Source: Phlegmacium glaucopus
Lineage: Eukaryota > Basidiomycota > Agaricomycetes > Agaricales > Cortinariaceae
DNA: 64,000 bases
Assembly: GCA_015039465.1 (NCBI GenBank)
Contig: MU130446.1
Coordinates: 153,288 to 217,287, forward strand
Direction: 5' to 3'
The position numbers were made by a program, and so were the translations under genes. Shown one piece after another: positions 1 to 12,012 of this stretch; position 1 is the stretch's first letter; each line of letters begins with the position of its first letter. The notes under the pieces were generated by a model. That model saw nothing but the letters and a program-made list of their open reading frames with translations, had not been told where the DNA came from and made no database searches.

Positions 1-1079
1 GTCTATTCCTTTCCAGTGAGAACGCTTTTCACATCTTTCGGATCGGTAGATTCAATGTGTCATTCATGGGACCTAATCCTTACCCATCTCAACAAAGCTG
101 TCCTGACAGAAGGACTTCATCGCGACCTATTATACTTCAAATTCACTGCCATTCTACGTCGTTCCAACTTTCGGATCAAGCGACCTGAGACTGGAAAGGT
201 AAACTGGTCATCAACTATAAAATTTCAGGGCTATGTTATGCACTGGATATGGTCCTTTTTGCGTTGCATCGAGGAAACAGAGGTAGATAATTACTCGGAC
301 AGAAATTGTGTTAATATCTCATTCTCAAACAGGCATTTAAACACTCGAAGGACATATATGATCGACATATGAAAACATTTGATGAACACCTGAACCATAA
401 ACTCCTCGTCTATCTCTCGCATCAAGATTTGGCAGATGTGCTTACTTTTCTCTCCATCTACGAAGATGGGCTTGACGCACATGCCATTTCCCATTGCATT
501 CCCGCATTGTTGAAATCAGCAACTGATTATTTGGCGGTCACCAGGATCGACGAAAATGCGTTGCATTTCGGAGCATTGTGCTCACGTGAGGAGGCAGGGC
601 ATACTTCCGACTCAACGTCAGGACAGCAGCGTTACCTGGTAATGTTACGTTGCTTTCTTCAGGATCCCAAACGATCTGGAAGATACTTTGTTGACGGTGT
701 GAAGTATGCTCGTGCTGCAGTCAGGTGTTTCAAGGTTGTCTGCCCTCCTACTCCAGAACAGGAACTCCCTTTAAAAACAAAAGTGGACAATCCAGTTACT
801 TTGACGGGGTATATCAAAATGATGACGGAAATTGCATTCTTGCAATGTATAGCAGCCCTCCTCCCCAGAGCCGCTATTGCTGACGACCTCCTCGCCTTAC
901 TCGCCAACAATGAAATGCTAATTAAACGGAGGAATAGAATACTGCATGGGAAGAAGGGAGTGGCTGCCCCCGAGCTGGCGGCGCAGATAGGAGTATATCT
1001 ACAGGCAAGTTATCTCTCTTTTCTTGTGGGCTGCGGCGTGGCTGAAAGTGCCACAGCGCGGAGCCATCGCGAAGAGTAA
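1..1079 (+). CDS. Unrecognised protein, 5' end outside window
   Basis: The 3' part of a spliced gene. The reading frame is already open at the window edge and runs to about 198 (residues ..PETGK). A GT donor at 199 and an AG ending at 332 rejoin it to the exon that starts AFKHSKDIYDRH and runs to the stop at 1077-1079. A small extra exon at about 230-285 is possible. The last exon adds about 250 residues, mostly alpha-helical in character, with a basic stretch (IKRRNRILHGKKG) near the C-terminus. I see no known domain, signal peptide or membrane segment. Coding is supported by one long frame continuing across a plausible intron. The true start lies left of the window, so the ATG at 369 should not be taken as the initiator. 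Function unknown. Confidence 0.5.
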
Positions 1080-1949
1080 CAATGAATACTCTAGTATTCA
1101 AGCCAGAACAGGAAACCGATAACGATTCGCTAGATTGCGCAAAGCCACCAACCAGCAAACGTCAAGCCAGTCTTTAGCTTGATCTACCTGTGTCAACATC
1201 CTGACGGATTCATGGAAACATAACCAGCGTGCTGCTAATTTCTAATGGGAGGTGTGAATCAAGTTTTGAGTCGATTTAAGTATAATACGCTAGTAACTAT
1301 ATGTAGACTACAATAAGAAAATTAATGGGGCTCAGTTTACGTACCTAGTTAAATGCATTCCGGCATGGCAATTTAGATTATAGATTAGATTATCGGACCC
1401 TGAAAGCGAATTTATTAACTCCTTCAGCTTTCCTTGTTCCTTATTCCTTTAATAAAAAGAATGCAGAAGAGTAAGAAAATCGCCCTTTTCGGATGCCCTG
1501 TTCAAAATTAGCGGTCTTTGCATATCAGATTAGGCCTAATTGACTGACGTGTGCCGAATACAGAACACGGCGTTTCTTGGCACATATTTATACTGTCTGT
1601 CATAATTGGGATCTGGATCCTGAGTATTGAGCAGCGCAGAGCTTAAAGCTATATTTCTGTGGTCGTGCAGAGTAACAAGTTAAAAATCACTTTGCAGTGG
1701 AACCAGTTATTTCCCAAAAATGCTTTGTCCATCACTGAAAACTTTGCTCTTGATGGTGGATCTGCAAATGTTCGAGGAACGCGAACGCCGAGCCTTGTGG
1801 CCCTGAGTATTGACTTCAACGTTCCCATCAACTATCTTCCCTGTGCCGAGATTTCATGAGTCTCCATTCAGTTCACTGGCACCTCCCTTCTAGGCTCTTT
1901 TCTTACCGTCAACAAATCGTCTCAACGAATATCGTCATTTTGCGCTCCC
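1080..1949. other. Intergenic; right part is the upstream repeat of unit A
   Basis: No convincing gene. From about 1545 the sequence matches the region before the second DUF6534 gene (about 4565-5036): both carry CAGAACACGGC, a run around TTATTTCCCAAAAATGCTTT, and the block ending CGAATATCGTC just before the start codon. It is the decayed upstream arm of the A/B tandem duplication and probably contains the promoter of gene A. The segment 1080-1545 shows nothing I can name. Confidence 0.5.
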
Positions 1950-3945
1950 ATGGATAAGGCCATCGAGGATGAACGGATAGTGCTTGGCTCTATGTTCATT
2001 GGGACGACTATCTCCTATGTGTAAGTTCCCTCCCGCTTTCGACAAGAGGCTGAACATTTGACCGAACAGCACTTTTTTCAGACTTTACGGTGTTACATGT
2101 TGCCAGGCTATCTGGTACTTTCGCTCCCAGTCCGGACGTACCAGTAAAAGCATGAAAGCTCTAGTGCGTCTCATTGTCAAATTTGTCATTTCCAAAGATA
2201 AAATCGCTTATTCAAAAAATAATACGCAGATCTTGTCTATCTGGATTGTAATTGATTTTTGTCCGTCGCCGTCGTCTTGGACTAGAATTGATGATACCTA
2301 GGCACAAACACTTGGATGTATATTCATGTTTCTTGCAACACTGCGCACCTTTCTTAGTCCTGCAATGGCCCGAGCTGGAGTGCACCCCGGTCCATGTCGC
2401 TATTGGTTAGTGACCTTTTCACTTTGGGGGTCGATGTTGGATCTATATGATAATCTATCCCAAACTTATATATTTCCACATAGGACTGTACCGGTGTGTA
2501 ACTTTAACCATATCTTGGGGCTCAGGCTGAATATATCTTGTTACTAGCTTTCGAATATAACAACAGTACGCGGTCGAAAGCCTATTAGCTGACTCACTTT
2601 CCTCATTGTCTGATTTCGGATGATCTAGGCAGTGTGCACGTTTTCCGTTGAAGGGTGCGTTAACATCGACTCGGCCTCCCACAATCCGTTGTACTTATCA
2701 TTGATATTGTCCAGCTTTTTCATCATGCGAATGTGGAGGTGTACGGTAATTTTATAGCGCAGTGGTGTCTAGTCGTTCAATTCGAATTCTTCTACAGTAT
2801 CGGAGCAGAAGAGATTAACAGCGCTGGTGGTAAGCATCCGGATTCATCGTTGAGGTAGCTTCTCACGTTCTCTTTCCGCCAGTTCATTCCGTATCTATTA
2901 GCCCTTGGTCAGTCTTCTCGTGCTGAATAAATCTTCCTTACTAATGTTCTACAGGTTTCGGTTTGGGTACGTAGGCCCAGTGACGTCAATCCTGCCTTGC
3001 TAATTCCCGTCTGAAATAAATTTCGATTTCCAAAAGCTCAAATAACCCAAAGGTACGTGAGGAGGGCCTTAGTTCGAGCAAAGGATTGACTTATGGTTAC
3101 ACTTTCAGCTTCAAAGTACGGTGTAACCTTTCTGTCCCACCCCTTAACACAGTACGTACCCACATACTGGAAACGACCTACCTCGAGCCTTGTCACAGCT
3201 TTTTGTTCTCGTGACCTCCAGCTGTAGACTATTCAGCGATAGCATTGTCGTCTTCACCATGTGCTACATGCTCTATGTCAGGAGCTTAGGTCTCACCCGA
3301 CAGTAATTTCAAGTTTTTTCCACAATCATTTATGCAATGTATCAATATAATGTGTTAACAGCACGAACACCGTAAAGATTCTGCGGGGGCTTATCCTATG
3401 GTCGATCTCAACTGGCGTGTTGACTTGGTAGGTGCCTCCTCACCTTTTTTATAAGACCATCCTTATCATGAAGTATTGATTCGCAGGCTTAGCAGTATAC
3501 TATTCCTGGCTTCTGTAAGTATTCCTTCAACTCGGAATATTGTATTGTTCCCTCACATTCTTCATAGTTTCTGGATATAGGTACTTTACCGAATGCCGTT
3601 GGGATCTTTTATGTTCGTAGTGGACGTGCGTCATTTTTCGCTCTCCCATGAATTTTATGGTTATTAACCATACCTTCCAGTCTATGTAAATGCCATGCTT
3701 GCGCAGTACGTTTTACTTTGTAGAGACAATACTGTCTGCTTATATCCAATCATATTCGAAGGCTAAATGCTCGTACCCGATTTCGGGCGATGGCCGATGC
3801 AACATTACCGCTCACTCTGAACTTGGATACAATATCATCGGCCCAGCAAATCCCTTGCGAGTCACAACCAGTGAGAATCTCATTTACTTGCATCTTTAAG
3901 AGAAGGAGGTTAATTTTGCGCGGCGTAACAAGCTTGAACCGATAG
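1950..3945 (+). CDS. DUF6534-type multi-pass membrane protein, copy A
   Basis: Many-exon gene of the basidiomycete DUF6534 membrane-protein family (function unknown, usually seven predicted membrane helices). The first exon reads MDKAIEDERIVLGSMFIG and joins across an intron to LYGVTCCQAIWYFRSQSGR, the family's N-terminal pattern. Later exons give WIAQTLGCIFMFLATLRTFL, then KILRGLILWSISTGVLTW, LSSILFLAS and MPLGSFMFVV. The end is the family signature VYVNAMLA joined to RLNARTRFRAM. The stop is at 3943-3945. Splice sites are GT..AG and phases agree in the exons I followed. The order of exons matches copies B, C and D. Exon edges in the middle (about 2500-3250) are less certain. The encoded protein should sit in a membrane; ligand or role is not known. 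Confidence 0.7.
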
Positions 3946-5036
3946 GCTGAGCAAAATAATACGGTATTAATTTCGACTTTTTTTTTGCTCACACAGCCTT
4001 TATCGAGGAGGTGGCTGTGGGATTGCGGATTTGTGGTAGCAGCGTAACGAGAGAAAGGACACAGATATAATGTTTGATGAAAGTCATCAAGACTTTGAAC
4101 ATGTCATGACTCACCCTCCGCGCAGAATATGTACATAGGAACGGAACTCTAGGGGAGGCAGACACAGACATTCACCACCTTGTTGGATATATTGATGCAA
4201 CGAGAATGTATATACAATTACTTGGTGAGGTAGAGATATGGATTACTTATATCTGGCTGCATGCCAATACGTTCGTTTTGGAATAAAATATGTTGTATAT
4301 AGTTACTTAAAAGGACTTTTCAAAAACTGACAGTGCTATAGTAGTAAGTCATATGCTTGGCTGGAAGACTTTGACATCTGCAAATCCGATATTTTCAATT
4401 TTGATTCGCTGTCCCCCGCAAACAGCGCCTGCACTCTTCACCAAAGAGGATTACCATTGAAACCAGCAACGTTGTCGTACACTCACCTGACAGTCTTGAT
4501 GTCAAAAAGACCATTGAAATGCAATTAAAGTTGTTGGAAAGCGGCAGTCATCTTGATATCGATCGTGTGACTGGCGTGTGGCGGATACAGAACACGGCAT
4601 TTTTTGGCGCACATTCATATTGTTCCGTCATAAAAGGTGGGATCTGCATCCGACTGACCGCCGAGCAGCGGAAAGAACTGAACAGAGCTCTATATTTCTT
4701 CGGTCTTCCAGAGAGTAACAAGTGTGTTAACACTTTGCAGTGGACTCGGAACCAATTATTTCCCAAAAATGCTTTATCCATCAAAAGCTTTGCTCTTGAT
4801 GGTGGATCTACAAACGAGGAACGCCTAGCCCTGTGGCCTGATGTATGACGATGAGGCCCTGAGCCTGAGTACTGAGTATGCATTGACTTTAACGTTCCCA
4901 TCAACCACCTTCCCTGCGCCAAGATTTCTCCTATCTATTGCGTTGAATTCCCATTTTTCTACAAGCTGGCAGCTCACCCCCTCTTTCCTCACCGTCAACA
5001 AATCGTCTCCACGAATATCGTCGTTACTGCAATCCC
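3946..5036. other. Intergenic between DUF6534 copies A and B
   Basis: 3946-4320 is the 3' flank of copy A, matching 7025-7420 after copy B. 4519-4848 is open for 109 codons but is the more complete version of the decayed repeat seen at about 1560-1830. There it is broken, so it is unlikely to be a conserved gene. The end of this stretch should contain the promoter of copy B. Confidence 0.45.
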
Positions 5037-7024
5037 ATGGATAAGGCCACCGAGGATGAACGGATAGTGCTTGGCTCTATGTTCATTGGGATGACTATCT
5101 CCTTTATGTAAATTCCTTCAAGTCACTTTCGACAAGCTGAATATTTGACCGAACAGCACTTTCAGACTCTACGGTGTTACATGTTGCCAGGCTATCTGGT
5201 ACTTTCGCTCCCAGTCCAGACGTACCAGTAAAAGCATGAAAGCTCTAGTACGTCCCATCATTGTTAGAATACGTCATTTCCAAAGATAAAATCACTCATT
5301 CAAAATAATATGCAGATCTTGTTCATCTGGATTGTAATTCAATTTTTGTCCGTCGCCGTCGTCTTGGACTAGAATTGATGATACCCAGGCAGAAACACTT
5401 GGATGTATATTCATGTTTCTTGCAACACTGCGCACCTTTCTTAGTCCTGCAATGGCCCGAGCTGGAGCGTACCCCGGTCCATGTCGCCATTGGTTAGTGA
5501 CCTTTTCACTTTGGGGTCGATGTTGAACCTATATGATAATCTATCCCATGCTTATATATTTCCACATAGGACTATATCGGTGTGTAAACTTCATTATACA
5601 TACCATATCTCGGAGCTGAATATATCTTGTTACTAGCTTCAAGAAATAACGACAGTATGCGGTTGAAAGCCTATTAGCCGACTCACTTTCCTCATTGTCT
5701 GATTTCGGATGATCTAGGCAGTGTGCACGTATTCCGTTGAAGGGTGCGTTAACATTGATTCAGCCTCCCACAATCCGTTGTATTTATCATTGATATTTTC
5801 CAGCTTTTTCATCATGCGAATGTGGAGGTGTACGGTAATTTCATAGCGCAGTGGTGCCTAGTCGTTCAATTTGAATTCTTCTATAGTGTCGGAGCAGAAG
5901 AGATTAACAGCATTGGTGGTAAGCATCCGGATTCATCGTTGAGGTAGTTTCTCACGTTTTCTTTCCGCCAGTTCATTCCGTATCTAGTAGGCCTTGGTCA
6001 GCCTTGTCGTGTTTGAACAGAACTGCCAAGTTACTGATAGTTTACAGGTTTCGGTTTGGGTACGTAGGCCTGGTGACGTCGATCCTGCCTTGATATTCCC
6101 CGTCTGAAATAAAATTCTCTTTCCAAAAGCTCAAATAGTCCGCAGGTACGTGGGGGGGCCTTAGTTCGAGCAAAGGATTGATTTCTGATTACACCTTCAG
6201 CTTTAAAGTACGGTGTAACCTTTCTGTCCCAGAACTTAACCAAGTACGTACCTGCATACCTGGGAACGACCTACCGCGAGCTGTCCGCGCTTGTTACAGG
6301 TTTTCATTTTTGTAACCTGCGCCTGTAGACTGTTCGGCGATGGAATTGTCGTCTTCACCATGTGCTACATGCTCCATGTTAGGAGCTTAGGCTTCACCCG
6401 ACAGTAATCTTTTTTACCGCAATCACCTATGCAATGTATCAATATAACTTCTTGTTAACAGCACGAACACCATAAAGATTCTGCGTGGACTTATCCTATG
6501 GTCGATCTCAACTGGCGTGTTGACTTGGTACGTGCCTGCCCACTTCACCAAAAAAACCACCCTAATCATGAAGTATTGACACGCAGGCTTACCAGTATGC
6601 TATTTCTGGCTTCTGTAAGTATTTCTTCAAACCCGGAATATTGTCTTGTTTCCTCTCATTCTTCATAGTATCTGGATATAGGTAATTTACCCAATGCCAT
6701 TGGGATCTATTATGTTCGTGGTGGACGTGCGTCATTCTTTGCTCTTCCAGGAATTTTCCGTGGTTATTAACTTTCATACCATATCTTTCAGTCTATCCGA
6801 ATGCCATGCTTGCGCAGTATGTTTTACCTTGTAGCGGTGATACCGATTGCTTATATCCAGTCAATCATATTCGAAGGCTAAATGCTCGTAACCGATTTCG
6901 GGCGATGGCCGATGCATCATTACCGCTCACTCTAAACTTGGATACATTGTCGTCGGCCCAGCACATTCCTTGCGAGCCACAACCGGTGAGAATCCGATTT
7001 ACTTTTGGGTGTTTAAGAGGTTAA
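5037..7024 (+). CDS. DUF6534-type multi-pass membrane protein, copy B
   Basis: Tandem paralogue of copy A with the same exon order. It starts MDKATEDERIVLGSMFIGMT and continues after the first intron with LYGVTCCQAIWYFRSQSRR. The last exons give KILRGLILWSISTGVLTW, then a membrane-like exon, and PNAMLA joined across an intron at about 6817-6861 to RLNARNRFRAMADASLPL. The protein ends ..QPVRIRFTFGCLRG with a stop at 7022-7024. The C-terminus is shorter than in copy A because the frame closes earlier after PVRI. The LNAR motif and the TGVLT helix are the diagnostic features. Function within the family is not established. Confidence 0.7.
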
Positions 7025-8485
7025 TTTCGGGCGGTGTAACAAGCTTGAACCGATTGCGAAATAATGTGGTATTGAATTCGACTTTTTGCTAACACAGCCC
7101 TTATCGACGTGGTGGCTATTTTGTGGTAACAGCGTATCGAGCGAGGAAGCACAGATATAATGTTCGACGATAGTCGTCGAGACTTGAACATGTCACGACT
7201 CACCCTCCGCGCGGAATATGTACATATTAGGAACGGAATTCTAGGGGAGGCAGACGCAGACATTCACTACCTGCCAGTGTCGATGCAACGATCGGAATGT
7301 ATATACAATTACTTAGTGAGGGTAGATGATATTGATTACTTATAGCTGCATGCCAATACCTTCGTTTTGGTATAACGTATGTTGTACTTACAGTGCTAGT
7401 AAGGTCAATAGTAACAACAAACATGCACCTTCAATTTTTGATTCGCTATCGCGCCAATCATGATGCCATCACTGTCAGTGGGAAGGATTCCGAGGGATCT
7501 TTGATATCCTCCTGTCGATTTTTCGCTTCATATGTTGACTCAGGCTGGTCTAAGTACTACTACTAAGTACTTACCACTAGGTGAGCAATGTACACCGTTA
7601 AAAAAATAACAGAGGAAAGCTCTGTGAATTATTAAAATTACGTAGCAGCTGACGTTTAATTCATATCTTTATTATAAGTAAACACGTGTATTAGTTATTC
7701 GAAGTACGTGAGCACCGAAAGCAACCGGTAAGCTAATTATTTGACCGGATAACTTCTAATATGGCAAACCTATGGGGTAACCTTGCGTGCGCAGCTAACC
7801 AAATTAGATTTCAATAACACTGGTGTCCGCTGGTGTCCGTCCGATAGTCATCGAGGTAGAAGTACCGGCGGCACAAGCCCTCTATCGTAAGTAATAGACT
7901 TTAAGTTAAACAATTGTGAGTAGTAGACTCAGAGTCACAATACATACTAAGAATGAAGAAACTAATGGTACAAGAATGGAGTATCTTGGCAACTCCGTTC
8001 GATTCGAGGCGGAAAAATAAGGTTCGGATGGCTAACGTATTAAACGTAATTGATAAAAGCTTTGATAAACCAATTGAAGAAGATTGAAGATCACAATTGA
8101 AAAGGGGCCCGGCGGCTTTTGCCTTCGGCAATATGTAAGGTCACATCGAGCGGTTTTTCATTTTGAGCATTATTTTGTTCAGGGAGTAATAAGTACGTGA
8201 ACAATCACTTTTGAAACAACTCTGAATTCAATTCTTTTCTTCATCTTCAGACATCTTGCTCTGGATGGTAGGCATCTTAGTTCGAGAACTTGAAACTGTT
8301 CCTAACTTGAAGTAGATTCCCCAATTGACTCCGATGACATTCACCTCAACCCATCGTCCGTCTGCCGGGATTTGTCCTTTATATATCGTGAACCCCACAA
8401 TGCTTCCACTTCCGTGAAGCTGGTAGTTCGCTCCCTTTTTCTTTGCCATCATCATCTCGAGGAAAAATCGTCGTCCGCCACTTCG
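7025..8485. other. Intergenic between copies B and C; start of the C/D repeat
   Basis: 7025-7420 repeats the 3' flank of copy A. 7430-7700 shows nothing I recognise. From about 7708 (GAGCACCGAAAGCAAC) the sequence matches 30932 onward, which marks the left edge of the C/D duplication. The stretch up to 8485 is the upstream region of copy C and shares its last 250 bp (TCTGCCGGGATTTGTCCT and following) with the upstream region of copy D. Confidence 0.5.
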
Positions 8486-10446
8486 ATGCCTGAAAGCACC
8501 GCCATTACACAAGGAGTGCTTGGTTCCATGTTCATTGGGGCAGCTGTCTCCCTCATGTAAATTTCCTTGTCGCTTTCTGCAGGCTTAAACCTTTGAGCGA
8601 ACAGCACTTTCAGACTCTACGGTATTACATGTGGCCAAGTGATCTGGTACTTTCGCTTCCAGTCCAGTCGTAGCAGTAAAAAGATGAAAGCTCTGGTGCG
8701 TTTCATTATGTATTAAACTTATTTTATTAAAATCACTCATTCCAAAAAATCAAATCTTATGCAGGTCATGTTCATTTTTCTTGTATTTTTTTTCCACCGT
8801 CATCTTCAACTAGAATTGATGGTATCCTAGGCCGAATCATTCAACTGCATATTCATGGCTATTGCATTGATGCATCAGTTTCTTGGTCCTGCGGTTGCCC
8901 GAGCCAGCATGCACAGCGATTCATGTCGCCCTTGGTTAGTGGCCTTTTTGCTACACTTTGAAGTCAATTGGAACTATATCGTGATCTATCTCATATATAT
9001 CCGCATAGGAGTGGGACGGTACAACTTTATTATACAGATCGTATCTTAGAGCTGAATATATTTTGTTTCTAGGCTCAGGGAGCGACTTCGGTACGTGATT
9101 GAAAGCATACTACATAGCCGACGCATTTTGACTAACTGGGGTTTCGGATAATCTAGGCAATGTGCACGTTTACCGTTGAAGGGTACGTTTATTCGGCTTC
9201 CCACAATTCTTTGTATTTATATCAAGGATCATATATCTCAGCTTTTTCATCATGCGAATGTGGAGATGTATGATGATTTTTTCGCACAGTAGTGTCTGGT
9301 CATTCAACTTTTCTCCTGCAGTGTCGGAACAGAAGAAATTGACAGGGCTTGTGGTATGCGTTCTGAACCACATCGTTACCAAGGCGACTTCTCACCTCTT
9401 CTCACCGCCAGTTCATTCCGTATATAGCAGGCCAGGGTCAGCCCTTTCCTCTCTGAATAGGACTGCCTTACTCATGTTTCGCAGCCTTCGGTTTCGGTAT
9501 GTAGGCCAGGCCCGCTTTTCCAGGGTCTCTTATCTGAATCAAAATTTCCTTTCAAAAGCTCAAGTGATTCGAAGGTACGTTCGCATGGCCTTAGTTCGAG
9601 CAAAGATTTAGACTTGATTACATTTTCAGTGCTATAATACGGTGTAACCTCGCTATCTCAGACCATAGCCCAGTACGTCCTTACATACCTGAAAAGAGAA
9701 CCACCGTGTGCAAGCTTTCCTAACAGGTTTTTGTATTTGGGACCTACGCCTGTAGATTGTTCGGTGATGGAGTTGTTGTTGTAACTATGTGCTATATGCT
9801 ACATACCAGGAGCTCAGGCATTACGCGACAGTGAGTTTAAAAATCCTCTCCGCGATCCTTTATGCAAAGTATAACCTCCTGTTAACAGCTCTAATACCAT
9901 AAAGATTGTGCGCGCGCTTATTCTATGGTCGATTTCAACTGGCATGTTGACTTGGTATGTGCCTCTCCACCTCTCTCGTTACCCTACTTACGAAGTATTG
10001 ACTTGCAGGCTCTGCACTCTGCTATTCCTGGTTTCTGTAACCCTTCCTTTTGATTCGGAATACTTGTCTCATTGTCTCACATATATCTATAGTATTTAGG
10101 TGCCTTACCTGGCACTGTCAGTGTTGGAATCTTTTATGTTCGTGGTGGAGGTGCGTCATTTTTTCACCCTCAGGTTTTTTTTAATGGTCATGAACTATGT
10201 CTTCCAGTCTATACAAACGCAATGCTTGCGCAGTACGTCATTCCTTTGTAAATATGAAGCCAACTGCTTATTTCCAATCATATCGGAAGGCTGAACGCTC
10301 GTACACGATTTCAGGCGATGGCTGACGCGTCGTTACCGCTCGCTTCTCTTCACTTGAGCTCAACGTCGTCGGCCCAGCAAGTCCATCCAGAATTACAATC
10401 AGTGAGAATCTCAATTGTTTCTGCATTTGTAAAAGAAAGAGGTTGA
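8486..10446 (+). CDS. DUF6534-type multi-pass membrane protein, copy C
   Basis: Third paralogue, closest to copy D. The first exon reads MPESTAITQGVLGSMFIGAA and splices to LYGITCGQVIWYFRFQSSR. Further exons: AESFNCIFMAIALMHQFLG, an exon with SFFIMRMWR joined to LS-type residues (the family's RVWRLS position), KIVRALILWSISTGMLTW, LCTLLFLVS and LESFMFVV. The C-terminal exon gives LNARTRFQAMADASLPLA and ends ..SIVSAFVKERG with a stop at 10444-10446. All exons followed are open, so the copy looks functional. The N-terminus differs from A and B (MPES versus MDKA), while the membrane exons are conserved. Confidence 0.68.
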
Positions 10447-10767
10447 TTTTTGGTTGTAACAAGCATGAATCAAGAGCGGACTAATTCGCTTTGGAAAAAC
10501 AACTTTTCATGAATGCTTTGCTCAATTTATCGACGTGGCGGTTTGTGGGCTTTGTCGACACTCCAACAGCGTACTGAGCGAAGAAATAATTGACAGAAAG
10601 AAAAAAGACAGTTCGACGAATAATGTCAACATGTCACCTACCCTCGAAATATGTACATACACATGGGACCTCTTGGTCGTTTCCTTGGATTATATCTCAC
10701 CACTCATTCGTTTATCATAATTTTAGGTTATTTAACAGTAATTGTACTAGACACTTCAAAGATATTA

Positions 10768-11395
10768 TTATGATGACCCTATTCTTTTTTGTAGGAGCAG
10801 TCGATTGACTTGGAGGTGCATCCTATACGGAGGAATCAGTGTATACTTTTTATGGCTTGGTTCTAAATAAAAAGAATATACATTCAATGCCTCTTGTTAT
10901 TGGGGATTTTGTCCACGTTCCCAGACTCAATGAAATCCTTCAACTGAGCAAACGTCAAGACATTGTCTCATCTATGTCTGGAGAGCCCGGTTGTGCGCTA
11001 TCATAGTATCAACAGTAGATGCAGCACGTAATCTCTGGCTTCATTAATCGTTCATGTTGGTCGGGCTTCCTGTAATTTGACTGGCGAAAGATACACCAAT
11101 CAATGGGGTGCATATGCGTGTATTAAGGACAAACAAACCCTATATTTACTTGTTGAAATGGAAGACGCGTGTCGGTCTTTCCAGCTCTTTTTGTACTTCA
11201 GGGGGAGAGTTGGCACCTACCTGCAAGAATGCTTGCGCGTCAGGGACGAAATGGAGTGACTGAGAACAGAACTAGATTCTAAAAAACGCTCACCTGGTAA
11301 GTTCCATCCGAACAAGGATGGGTAAGCCCCATAAGTGCCAATTGAAGTAGTTGCATAGTTGCATTGTTATTAGGGACCTCACTATCTGTCGACAT
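10768..11395 (-). pseudogene. KPWE-motif gene, broken duplicate
   Basis: Duplicate of the intact minus-strand gene at 33930-34572. The start codon at 11393-11395 and the exon encoding AELKDFIESGN-like residues are still visible. Two lesions separate it from its partner. First, relative to copy D an 11-nt deletion at about 10780 removes the codons of the KPWE motif and shifts the frame, so the end reads APTKKNRV instead of APTKKKPWE. Second, the exon after the middle intron reads ITGSPTNMND and then hits a stop, because of an insertion not present in the partner. A non-functional copy is the simplest reading. Confidence 0.6.
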
Positions 11396-11561
11396 TAAGG
11401 GATATCCTCTATTTATGTTACTTGGGGAGTATAATTGGGCTGGCATTATGAGAACAACCTGTCAGAATCATGAATGACAACAGTTCATTACTATATCTAC
11501 ATAGTGTTGCGATGGTTGCTAGCCAGCAACCGGTTTCATGTAGCCGGGTTCGTATCACTAC

Positions 11562-11846
11562 TGTTGGACTGGTAGTCTATAGTCAGGACGTCTATCACGT
11601 TCTATATCACGTGCCTCAACACTCCTTTATATACCGCGTTTCGGCTCTGTTTACACTTTTCCTCAGTTGTCATCTTTCTTGTTTCCCGACACTGAGGACG
11701 TAAGTTTACTACATCGTTACCTTCATATATGTATGTAGCTAACTCTGTCACTAGCACACTCCGTCGTGTCTAGGTGAATATCTATTAGTTGTCATCTTTC
11801 TTGTTTCCCGACACTGAGGACCACACTCCGTCGTGTCTAGATTACA
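11562..11846 (+). repeat. 5' LTR of the copia element
   Basis: 285 bp, starting TGTTGGACTGG and ending GATTACA. It contains an internal repeat: the segment AGTTGTCATCTTTCTTGTTT..ACACTGAGGA occurs twice (about 11662 and 11784). A TATA-like TTTATATACC lies near 11630 and could serve the U3 promoter. It differs from the 3' LTR by two C/T transitions. Confidence 0.93.
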
Positions 11847-11858
11847 GGTTATGGGCCC
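11847..11858 (+). promoter_or_regulatory. Primer-binding site matching initiator tRNA-Met anticodon arm
   Basis: GGTTATGGGCCC follows the LTR with no spacer. It is the reverse complement of GGGCCCATAACC, the anticodon-arm sequence found in eukaryotic initiator tRNA-Met (known from plant sequences). This is not the 3' acceptor end that most retroelements use. It is the arrangement described for Drosophila copia, which primes from a 5' half-tRNA. Confidence 0.65.
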
Positions 11859-12012
11859 TGCCTAATACTGTCTCGACAGGGTGTCTCGGGAAACAGACAA
11901 CTCAAAAGGTTTCGTTATTTATTGGCTTCTTCTGCTCGTTTGTTTTTCCGAACGCGCATATATTCCACTTTGCCCGTTTTCGGTTTCCGAGCGCGCATAT
12001 ATCCAACTTCTC

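Larger units (their letters stand above)
1545..7420. repeat. Tandem duplication of a ~3.1-kb unit (A/B)
   Basis: Two direct copies, about 1545-4320 and 4565-7420, each containing one DUF6534 gene with its flanks. The start codons are 3087 bp apart. Long stretches are nearly identical, for example the exon TACATGTTGCCAGGCTATCT and the block after the gene that runs into CTCACCCTCCGCGC. Differences are scattered substitutions and small indels. Confidence 0.8.
7708..11505. repeat. Segmental duplication, C copy (partner at 30930-34745)
   Basis: A block of about 3.8 kb holding DUF6534 copy C and a KPWE-type gene on the minus strand. It aligns collinearly with 30930-34745 (DUF6534 copy D plus KPWE gene). 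Similarity begins at CACCGAAAGCAAC and fades after CAGTTCATTACTATATCTA at about 11501. The two copies were presumably adjacent before transposons accumulated between them. Confidence 0.8.

Noticed and set aside
7970..8010. CCGTTCGATTCGAGGCGG resembling a tRNA T-arm
   Set aside because: No matching acceptor, D or anticodon arms around it, and the copy at 31232 has drifted.
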